Origin: Clostridia bacterium
GTDB taxonomy: Bacteria; Bacillota; Clostridia; Christensenellales; CAG-1252
Assembly: GCA_016296985.1 (NCBI GenBank)
Contig: JAEDHM010000012.1
Span: 1-18,469 of the forward strand
DNA length: 18,469 nucleotides
Direction: 5' to 3'
Positions 7,435 to 13,688 of this stretch are shown here, piece by piece. The position numbers and the translations under genes are program-made. Position 1 is the stretch's first letter. Each line of letters begins with the position of its first letter. The notes beneath the pieces are model-generated. The model made no database searches, was not told the origin of the DNA, and saw nothing but the letters and a program-made list of their open reading frames with translations.

Positions 7435-9672
7435 ATGCCTTGGATATGTAAGGAATGTGGATCGAATAACGACGATTCGATAAGCGAATGCGAGGTTTGT
7501 GGGTGTACGGAGAAATTCGTCCCCATCGCCCCTGCTTCATCAACTTCATCCTCTTCTACTGCGAGGGTGCTTTTGACACCGGCAAAAGCGGCTTTGTTGC
7601 CTATTTCCGGCGGTGTTGTTTCTATTCCCAAACCTTATAATATCATAGGCCCCCACGCTTTTGAAGGCAACCTCGCCATCACTACGGTTATTATGCACGA
7701 CGACATGTTCGGCATATATAAACAAGCCTTCAAAAACTGCAAAAACCTTAAAAACGTAATCTTTTCAGGGGTTTTGGATACCATAGGCCCCGAGGCCTTT
7801 TACAACTGTGACCTTTCTTCTCGACCTGCCGCAAAATCGGTGGACGGTTCCGCATTTAGTAAGGACGGCGCAACAAGAACAACTAGTCGACCTTCCTCAT
7901 CTACAAGTTCTTTTACCAAAACTTCAAGTACTTCAAGGGTAACTACACCCCCGTCTTCAAGCTCTCGTCCTTCCTACACTTCTACAAGTTTTACTTCGCC
8001 TACGTCAAGCACTTCAAGACCCTCGTATACGTCAACGACTTCTAGACCTTCGTATACGTCTACCACAACCTCAAGACCTGCTTATACGTCTACCACAACC
8101 TCAAGCCCTTCTTCTTCCGGTTCAGGTTCTTATTTCGCAACCCGAAGGGCAACTTTGACTGCAAGACGGAAAAAGGTTTTAAAATTTTTAATTCCCACCA
8201 TAATCTTCCTCGCTCTTGTGGTTACAATGATAGCCTTGGGTATTACTACCTTTGGGTTTGAAGTTCCTCAATGGGTTTCGGTAATGTGTATTTTGGGAAT
8301 GATCGGAATAGTAGGTTATTCCTTTATCGGCTATAAAAATCTCAATTGGAGCATGATATTCACCCTGTTTTTATGCGTAAGCGCCTTTGTTAACGCAGTA
8401 ATGGGGTATAGGTACGTCTTGGATTACCTTCTAGGCGCAATCGTCAACGGCGGTATAATCGCTTTGGGCGCAATGGCTTATTCGGTAACTTTGATAAAAA
8501 GAGGTAAAAAGGCGGGCGGTATCGCTGCAATTTTAATCTCGGTAGTTTCCGCATTGACGGCAGTGCTTTACGCTACCTCGATGGAAAACCTTTACGGTAC
8601 GGGTATGAATATCGTCTTTACCTTGGTTACCGTAGGCCTTTTGAGCGCCTTTATCCTCTTGATTTCCGATATGCCCCGTGGCAGAGCCCCCGTTTACGGA
8701 AAACACAAGACAAGGGTGGGGCAAATCATAATCTCCTCTCTCGCCGTCGTCAGCATAGGCTGTACTTGGGGATTGAAGGGAGTTTTAGACCCGATTTTAA
8801 GCTTGGCTCTTCACGTTTTTTTGGCGTTGTGCGGTGTGATTTACACCCTTATTCAACATTTTAACCGCACCTACCGTGATGATCAACTGAAGATTATCAG
8901 TACCTTGTTCGTGGGCGCAAACCTCCTTTGGATTTTGCTAACCCTTGAAATTGGCGCCTTTGCCGACCCTCAAGTTCACGTTTGGGTACTAAGCGTTATT
9001 TTGGGCATCGTAGTATTTTATCTTCTTTCCTCAATCAACTCTTTGGTTGGGTTGTATAGCGGATTAAAACATACCTTTACCGCCGTTGCCCTTATTCCTC
9101 TCGGAATTATCCATTTGGTTTTATTCCTTGTTTATCCCTTCGTTTATTGGAAGTTTATGATAGGAATAACCGCTTTAAGTGCATTGCACATCTTTATCTA
9201 CGGTCAAAAGATTTTGGACGACACCATTCCCTCTGCGGAAAATATGATCTATTTATTGGGCGCATTCTACGCTGTCTTGACTATCGTTGTTCCCGTAGGT
9301 ATGTCTTATGGATTCCTCAATATCGCAATGGAAGGTATTCTCGGTCTTTTGGTGGCTATGCTTGCATCCGTTCTTTTGTGGGCATTGGGCGAGTATTGGG
9401 ATATCGAACTTTTGAAGAAAAGATACTATCCTCAACTTGTAGGGCTTAGTCTTTTTGCAATCGTAAACTTGGTATTGTGGGCGTTGGGATTTTATTCGGT
9501 ATTCGTATTCCCCACCGCGCTTGCTTTCCTTATTTTCTCGGTTGTCGAAATCAAACTGACCTCGAAAGCATCCTTTACCGTAGGTGTATTTTGGTCTATT
9601 GCTTTGACGGTTATCAACGCCATAACTCTTGTCCTTTCGATATTGTCTTTCGTTGGGATTATAGGAGGGTAA
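7435..9672 (+). CDS. Polytopic membrane protein with zinc finger, LRR_5 segment and Ser/Thr repeat linker
   Basis: 745 aa. Residues 1-25 form a RanBP2-like zinc finger: W3, C5xxC8, N11, C19xxC22. Residues 65-126 carry two to three BspA-type LRR_5 units (IGPHAF, KQAFKNC, IGPEAFYNC). Residues 130-232 are a Ser/Thr-rich linker with repeated SRPSYTST units, encoded by a DNA repeat at 8014-8108. A basic stretch (RRKK, about 244-247) then precedes roughly sixteen hydrophobic helices to the C-terminus. The layout suggests a cytoplasmic sensory N-terminus attached to a large membrane domain. AGGTG at 7422-7426 precedes the ATG. The linker is a natural candidate substrate for the kinase of this operon (inference). 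I recognise no transporter family in the membrane part. Confidence 0.75.
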   Translation: MPWICKECGSNNDDSISECEVCGCTEKFVPIAPASSTSSSSTARVLLTPAKAALLPISGGVVSIPKPYNIIGPHAFEGNLAITTVIMHDDMFGIYKQAFKNCKNLKNVIFSGVLDTIGPEAFYNCDLSSRPAAKSVDGSAFSKDGATRTTSRPSSSTSSFTKTSSTSRVTTPPSSSSRPSYTSTSFTSPTSSTSRPSYTSTTSRPSYTSTTTSRPAYTSTTTSSPSSSGSGSYFATRRATLTARRKKVLKFLIPTIIFLALVVTMIALGITTFGFEVPQWVSVMCILGMIGIVGYSFIGYKNLNWSMIFTLFLCVSAFVNAVMGYRYVLDYLLGAIVNGGIIALGAMAYSVTLIKRGKKAGGIAAILISVVSALTAVLYATSMENLYGTGMNIVFTLVTVGLLSAFILLISDMPRGRAPVYGKHKTRVGQIIISSLAVVSIGCTWGLKGVLDPILSLALHVFLALCGVIYTLIQHFNRTYRDDQLKIISTLFVGANLLWILLTLEIGAFADPQVHVWVLSVILGIVVFYLLSSINSLVGLYSGLKHTFTAVALIPLGIIHLVLFLVYPFVYWKFMIGITALSALHIFIYGQKILDDTIPSAENMIYLLGAFYAVLTIVVPVGMSYGFLNIAMEGILGLLVAMLASVLLWALGEYWDIELLKKRYYPQLVGLSLFAIVNLVLWALGFYSVFVFPTALAFLIFSVVEIKLTSKASFTVGVFWSIALTVINAITLVLSILSFVGIIGG
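8014..8108 (+). repeat. 27-30 bp in-frame tandem repeat encoding the Ser/Thr linker
   Basis: Three near-identical units (8014-8040, 8041-8070, 8071-8100) and a partial fourth. Each encodes a variant of SRPSYTSTT. Units two and three are both 30 bp and differ at only a few bases. Such repeats can change copy number by slippage without breaking the frame, so linker length may vary between strains. Confidence 0.7.
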
Positions 9673-9673
9673 T

Positions 9674-10237
9674 ATGAAAAAAAGTTACGAAACCTTGTTG
9701 CTATACGCGCGAGTAAATACTCAAATCACCTTTGACGGCATAAAAAACGACCTCAACTTATCAGGGGCTGAAACTTTTGAATTTATTGAAGGTTTATTAA
9801 AGGAAGATCTGGCAACCTATGGTGAAGATGGGGTTTTGATTCCCAAACTTAGCATTGAAGAAATGGATGCAAAACTTGCTTCCTGCGGTATCTTTTACGA
9901 TGCGTTCACCGACGAAGACTTGGATTATTTCGCCGAAATGATCAAGCCAAACTTTATCAATCGCCTTTTTGCTTTGCAATTAACAACGGGTATGAAACCT
10001 AAAGATTTTTTGCAAACGGATAACAAGGTTGTTCTTGCAAAGATAGAAATTTTAAGAAAATACGGCGTGGTTATCTACGTAAACGAACTTGTCCGTTGCG
10101 CAATGTCCCCCGAGGATTTGCGTAAAGTGAAGGCAAAGCAAGATGCCGTTAAAAAGAAGGGAGAGGAAATTCCCCAAAAAAAGGGTATGACTTACGATTT
10201 CAAAGGACTTCCCTTTGCCGATGACGAAGAAGAATAG
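9674..10237 (+). CDS. Small protein of unknown function, possible winged-helix module
   Basis: 187 aa, soluble, last gene of the operon. Residues 1-57 have the pattern of a winged helix: helix, ITFDGIKNDLN, LSGAETFEFIEGLLKE, then a short wing ending LIP. Residues 95-145 may repeat a similar arrangement. The tail is charged and ends in acidic residues (DDEEE). A very strong AGGAGGG (9663-9669) precedes ATG, which is only one base past the previous stop. No family was recognised. A DNA-binding regulator or a protein-interaction partner are both possible. Confidence 0.6.
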   Translation: MKKSYETLLLYARVNTQITFDGIKNDLNLSGAETFEFIEGLLKEDLATYGEDGVLIPKLSIEEMDAKLASCGIFYDAFTDEDLDYFAEMIKPNFINRLFALQLTTGMKPKDFLQTDNKVVLAKIEILRKYGVVIYVNELVRCAMSPEDLRKVKAKQDAVKKKGEEIPQKKGMTYDFKGLPFADDEEE

Positions 10238-10246
10238 TTTTGAAAG

Positions 10247-10269
10247 AAGTGTGGGGACACACTTTTTTT
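10247..10269 (+). terminator. Rho-independent terminator closing the vWA/PP2C/kinase/TerD operon
   Basis: Perfect seven-pair stem AAGTGTG (10247-10253) / CACACTT (10258-10264), GGGA loop, T run 10263-10269, starting 9 nt after the last stop codon. Confidence 0.9.
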
Positions 10270-10338
10270 AAAATGTACTCAATTTTAAAAGAGCGTTGAA
10301 AATTGTATAGTGAAATAGTACAGTCTTTACCATATTAA

Positions 10339-10533
10339 AAAAGCAAAGGTTGTGTAAAAAATGATAGTTATTATCGCGGAAATTCAAAAACTCCCTTGTA
10401 CGTAACCGCGGTTGGAATTGATCAAGATATTGCAAGAGGAAAAGTGCAGTCAACGTACGGTGAAAACCGTATCCCGTACGGGGTAAAAATCGCCGATTTT
10501 GTAGCACGAAAGCATAAGATTATTTTAAATTGA
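10339..10533 (+). pseudogene. Probable 3' remnant of an endonuclease V (nfi) gene
   Basis: Open frame of 64 codons without an ATG or other convincing start, ending TGA at 10531-10533. The blocks NSKTPLYVTA, GID...A...V and STYGENRIP...IADF, in this spacing, resemble from memory the C-terminal end of endonuclease V proteins (K-PL-YV-s-G...A...V......YRiPeptr.A). The catalytic N-terminal part is missing, so it would be non-functional. A terminator lies 24 nt after the stop, as expected if a real gene once ended here. The upstream part would have been lost by deletion at or near the operon terminator. Identification rests on a short stretch, hence modest confidence. Confidence 0.4.
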
Positions 10534-10556
10534 GTTAAAGGTAAAATTTTAAGGTA

Positions 10557-10593
10557 GAAGGGTTGTCTTTTAAAGTAACGACCTTTCTTTTTT
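10557..10593 (+). terminator. Rho-independent terminator after the endonuclease V-like remnant
   Basis: Ten-pair stem GAAGGGTTGT (10557-10566) / ACGACCTTTC (10578-10587) with two G-U pairs, 11-nt loop and T6 at 10588-10593. It has no intact gene of its own upstream, which supports the presence of a lost gene. Confidence 0.7.
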
Positions 10594-10609
10594 CTTTGTG
10601 AAAATATCG

Positions 10610-10644
10610 TTGACATTTGCTAAAATATATCATAATATATTTTA
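10610..10644 (+). promoter_or_regulatory. Permease promoter with a 10-bp dyad over the -10
   Basis: TTGACA (10610-10615), 17 bp, TAATAT (10633-10638). The -10 lies inside a perfect inverted repeat, TAAAATATAT (10621-10630) / ATATATTTTA (10635-10644), with a CATA centre, a likely repressor-type operator position. A short hairpin, GGATAG/CTGTCC (10649-10663), would begin the transcript. Confidence 0.65.
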
Positions 10645-10733
10645 CCTTGGATAGGATCTGTCCAATTTGTAGCAACAACAAAACCTCAAATATATTCTAA
10701 AGATAAAAGGCTGTAGACAAAATAACTGGGACA

Positions 10734-12050
10734 ATGATAGGCACAGCGATTATCGGCGGATTGACTTGTCTTGCCATCGTAACTACGGTGTTGGTCAAGC
10801 CAAGCGTCAAAGTTAAAAAAATTAATATAGGTTTGTATTGGGTGGTTGCCCTGTTGGGCGCTATACTTCTTTTGGCTTTCAAGTTTGTGGATTTTAACAA
10901 GATTATCCAAGGACTTACCGCAAACGACAGTATCAATCCATTAAAGATAATCACTTTGTTTATTTCAATGACCATTTTGTCAATCTTTCTTGACGAGTTG
11001 GGGTTGTTTAAGTATTTGGCAAACTTTGCTTTGCAAAGGGCGAAGGGGAGTCAATATACAATGTTCTTTTACTTGTACGTGGTGGTTTCTGTTTTGACGG
11101 TTTTCACTTCAAACGATATAATCATTTTGACTTTCACCCCCTTCATTTGCCATTTTTGCAAAAATGCGGATATAAATCCTTTGCCCTATCTCTTTTGCGA
11201 GTTTATCGCCGCAAACACTTGGTCAATGATGCTTGTTATCGGCAATCCTACGAATATTTATCTTGCCACAAGTTTCAACGTAACCTTTTTCGACTATTTC
11301 AAGCAAATGTTTATTCCCACCGTTTTTGCAGGGGTAGTATCCCTAGCGGTTTTACTTTTGGTGTTTAGAAAAAGCTTGAAAGCGCAAATGAATCCACGAC
11401 CAATGGTGGTAGAAATTGAGGATAAGGGCGCATTGATTATCGGCGTAATTCACTTGGCGCTTTGCACCGTTTTGCTTGCAATATCCTCCTATATAAACCT
11501 TGAAATGTGGTACATAAGTTTGGGGTTTGCACTCTCGCTTTTCCTTTTTATACTGATTTACAGCGCAATCAAAAAACAAAAACCTAAAGCATTGGGCGGA
11601 TGTTTGAAGCGTGCACCCTACGAGCTTATTCCCTTTGTAATTTCAATGTTTGTAATCGTCCTTGCCTTCAACGAGTGTGGTATTACAGATATTTTTGCAA
11701 AGGTATTGGGCGGAAAGGAAGATATTTTAATCTTTGGCGCTTCCTCGTGTTTTTCGGCAAATCTTGTAAATAATATCCCCATGAGCGTACTTTTCGGCTC
11801 TATCGTCCAGCGCCTTGGCGGTAATATGATGCCTGCTGCCTACGCAAGTATAATAGGGTCTAACATAGGAGCATTCCTTACCCCTATCGGTGCGCTTGCC
11901 GGAATTATGTGGACAAATATTTTGAAGGAACAAAAGGTAGAGTTTTCCTTTCTTATCTTTATAAAGTACGGCGTGGTTATCGCAATCCCTACTTTGCTTT
12001 CGGCAATAGGCGGTTTATATCTTTCTTTTATTGCTTTTCCTTGTAGTTAA
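10734..12050 (+). CDS. ArsB/NhaD-type permease (ion transporter superfamily)
   Basis: 438 aa with about eleven hydrophobic segments. Superfamily hallmarks are FTSNDIIIL (124-132), GNPTNIYLA (170-178), NLVNNIP (343-349) and GSNIGAFLTPIGALAG (375-390). These pseudo-symmetric N-rich and G-P-rich re-entrant motifs are typical of ArsB arsenite permeases and the wider ion-transporter superfamily (NhaD, CitM, DASS). Substrate cannot be decided: no arsR, arsC or arsA is adjacent. The ATG at 10734 has only a weak GGGA close upstream. No other in-frame start is better before the stop at 10704-10706. It has its own promoter and ends at a bidirectional terminator. Confidence 0.8.
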   Translation: MIGTAIIGGLTCLAIVTTVLVKPSVKVKKINIGLYWVVALLGAILLLAFKFVDFNKIIQGLTANDSINPLKIITLFISMTILSIFLDELGLFKYLANFALQRAKGSQYTMFFYLYVVVSVLTVFTSNDIIILTFTPFICHFCKNADINPLPYLFCEFIAANTWSMMLVIGNPTNIYLATSFNVTFFDYFKQMFIPTVFAGVVSLAVLLLVFRKSLKAQMNPRPMVVEIEDKGALIIGVIHLALCTVLLAISSYINLEMWYISLGFALSLFLFILIYSAIKKQKPKALGGCLKRAPYELIPFVISMFVIVLAFNECGITDIFAKVLGGKEDILIFGASSCFSANLVNNIPMSVLFGSIVQRLGGNMMPAAYASIIGSNIGAFLTPIGALAGIMWTNILKEQKVEFSFLIFIKYGVVIAIPTLLSAIGGLYLSFIAFPCS

Positions 12051-12060
12051 AATAAGTATG

Positions 12061-12090
12061 AAAAAAACAGCCTTTCGGCTGTTCTTTTTT
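12061..12090. terminator. Bidirectional terminator between convergent genes
   Basis: Seven-pair stem AACAGCC (12066-12072) / GGCTGTT (12077-12083), TTTC loop. T6 follows on the right (12085-12090) and A7 lies on the left (12061-12067), so it works for the permease on the plus strand and the SipL-like gene on the minus strand. The T run touches the stop codon of the minus-strand gene. Confidence 0.88.
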
Positions 12091-13555
12091 ATTTCCTTTC
12101 GCGGAAGATGAAAATCTTTTGTCCTTCCTTTACGCCTTCCGAAAGGGATGGATTGATTTGCAAAAGTTCTTTCATACCTACGCCCATAGCCTTTGCAATC
12201 TCCCAAGGAGTATCTTTTTCGCTGGCGAAATATACGCTTATCCCTGCTTTTTCCTCAAGTTTCTCACCGCTTGCTAGGGCGGACACGATATACCTTTGCT
12301 TGTTTGTTGAAAACTCGTCTATTCTAATATCCAAGTCCGCTTTAATATCCACAACCGAGCCTCGGCCTCGCGCGGAAATATTGACTACGATTGCCTCGCC
12401 TTCAAGATTGTTGCCATCAAAATCGCCTTCAAGGGTAAGGGAGAAGGGAATTTCCGCAAACACGGATTTTGCTCCTTCTTCGGTGGCGAAAACAAGGTTG
12501 ATCGAACATACGCCTTCAATAAAACCACGCCCGTCTTCGCAACCAAGGTTTGCAATTCGTACGCCGTCGGGTAGGGTTGCAACCAAGGTGCCTTCCTCTC
12601 CGTAGGGGATTTCCGCGCTTATCTTTTCTCTAAAATTTCTACTTTCCACAAAGTTGCGTTGTGTCAATACCTCGTGAGAAAGTTGTACTTTTTCGGTGGT
12701 AGAGAAGCAGTCGGTTATTACCGCCTTTTCCTCGCAAGAGAATACCAATCCTCTTATCACGCAGTTGAGTTCGGTTTTTATAAGATTATTGTCTTCGCTA
12801 CCCGAAAGCACCAATCGGCTACTTCTGATAACCGCCTTTGCCAAAAGTTTTTCCCCATCTCCTTCGACCTCTTCCTGAAAACTTGAGGGGATAACTTTGT
12901 GTTCAATTTTGCCGTCGGCGGTAAACACCACGTCGCTTACCGCAACGCCTTCCACCTTAAAACCGCCTTGAATAGGGGATACTTTTTGAGAGATAACTCG
13001 ACTTGCGAAAAATAACACTTTGTCGATATTTACTCCACTTTCAACCTCTTCCTCCAGGGTAAAATTGTAATCGGACAGGGTTGTGATTTTGCACAGGTTA
13101 ATCATTCCTTGTGCGTTTTCTGTATCGGCGCTTGAAACAAGGGGTTTAAAACACTTTTCACCCACACCGCATACCGAAAAAGAGCAAACTGCTGAAAGAG
13201 TGACGTGTCCATCGTCGGCGTTACTTTCCGTTTCAATGATATCTACTTCTCCCCAAAGGCTTGTGAACTCGCCGATTTTATCATCTTCAATTCTTTCTTC
13301 AAAATCTGAAAAGTAGTCAAGGCCCGAGGGCTTTCCTTCCTCGTCAAGGTAAAGTAATTTGAAATTGATTTTTCCCGACAGTCTTGCTTGATTGTCAATC
13401 TTTTCAACGGAAAAAAGTTTCCCTTCGGCGGAAAGGGCGAGAATACGGGAGATACCTCCTCTTTCGGTAGTGTCGATTTCGGCAGTTACCACTCCTTGCG
13501 AGGTTGCGGAAAGGCAAATCCGCTTGTCCTTCAAATCTTCGTAAACAAAATCCAT
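12089..13555 (-). CDS. sipL: SipL-like spore morphogenesis protein (SPOCS/DUF3794 repeats + LysM)
   Basis: 488 aa from the ATG at 13555, chosen because AGGAGGT lies 5 nt upstream (13567-13561). A longer reading from 13666 would add 37 unrelated hydrophobic residues and run over the divergent promoter. Three SPOCS-type repeats are visible: LSGKINFKLLYLDEEG (59-74), VEGVAVSDVVFTADGK with IPSSF (201-226), and IEGVCSINLVFATEEG with IPFSLTLE (346-376). The C-terminal LysM is at about 438-486 (ASEKDTPWEIA, QINPSL, GQKIFI). In clostridia, SipL binds the coat ATPase SpoIVA and recruits the spore coat in the mother cell. No signal peptide, as expected. Presence implies a spore-forming lineage. A clear SigE or SigK promoter was not found. 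Confidence 0.8.
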   Translation of the reverse strand: MDFVYEDLKDKRICLSATSQGVVTAEIDTTERGGISRILALSAEGKLFSVEKIDNQARLSGKINFKLLYLDEEGKPSGLDYFSDFEERIEDDKIGEFTSLWGEVDIIETESNADDGHVTLSAVCSFSVCGVGEKCFKPLVSSADTENAQGMINLCKITTLSDYNFTLEEEVESGVNIDKVLFFASRVISQKVSPIQGGFKVEGVAVSDVVFTADGKIEHKVIPSSFQEEVEGDGEKLLAKAVIRSSRLVLSGSEDNNLIKTELNCVIRGLVFSCEEKAVITDCFSTTEKVQLSHEVLTQRNFVESRNFREKISAEIPYGEEGTLVATLPDGVRIANLGCEDGRGFIEGVCSINLVFATEEGAKSVFAEIPFSLTLEGDFDGNNLEGEAIVVNISARGRGSVVDIKADLDIRIDEFSTNKQRYIVSALASGEKLEEKAGISVYFASEKDTPWEIAKAMGVGMKELLQINPSLSEGVKEGQKIFIFRERK

Positions 13556-13560
13556 AAAAA

Positions 13561-13567
13561 ACCTCCT
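13561..13567 (-). promoter_or_regulatory. Ribosome binding site that fixes the SipL-like start
   Basis: AGGAGGT on the minus strand (13567-13561), 5 nt before the ATG at 13555. No comparable site precedes the upstream in-frame ATG at 13666. Confidence 0.85.
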
Positions 13568-13632
13568 AAAGTCATACCCATATTTATGCTGTCCCAATCC
13601 TTTTAAGAACAAAAAGGAAAAAAATATCCCTA

Positions 13633-13668
13633 TTGCGGAAAAATAGGGGTTGTGATATAATATCACAA
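13633..13668 (+). promoter_or_regulatory. Glycoside operon promoter with palindromic operator
   Basis: TTGCGG (13633-13638), 17 bp, TATAAT (13656-13661). The -10 is centred in the perfect palindrome TTGTGATATAATATCACAA (13650-13668), with 8-bp arms and a TAA centre. A dimeric repressor bound there would block RNA polymerase, fitting sugar-responsive control. The leader is only about 20 nt, and AGGA at 13675-13678 is the likely ribosome binding site. Confidence 0.75.
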
Positions 13669-13688
13669 GGTGACAGGATTCTTCAGTT

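Larger units (their letters stand above)
10238..10733. other. Intergenic region with gene remnant and two terminators
   Basis: 496 bp between the operon and the permease. It contains the operon terminator (10247-10269), a short reading frame that looks like the 3' end of a decayed gene (10339-10533), a second terminator directly after it (10557-10593) and the permease promoter (10610-10638). The remnant holds dense palindromes: AACCGCGGTT (10404-10413), TACGGT-GAAA-ACCGTA (10456-10471) and CCCGTACGGG (10473-10482). An RNA element therefore remains an alternative reading. Confidence 0.6.

Noticed and set aside
6470..7549. Long minus-strand frames opposite the TerD gene
   Set aside because: They are shadows of the plus-strand coding sequence: no ribosome binding sites, and the plus frame encodes clear TerD motifs.
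10268..10507. Minus-strand frame of 79 codons opposite the endonuclease V-like remnant
   Set aside because: No ribosome binding site and no family resemblance. It overlaps the operon terminator.
13556..13666. 37-residue N-terminal extension of the SipL-like gene
   Set aside because: It has no ribosome binding site, would overlap the divergent promoter and operator, and is hydrophobic unlike the rest. AGGAGGT at 13567-13561 supports the start at 13555.
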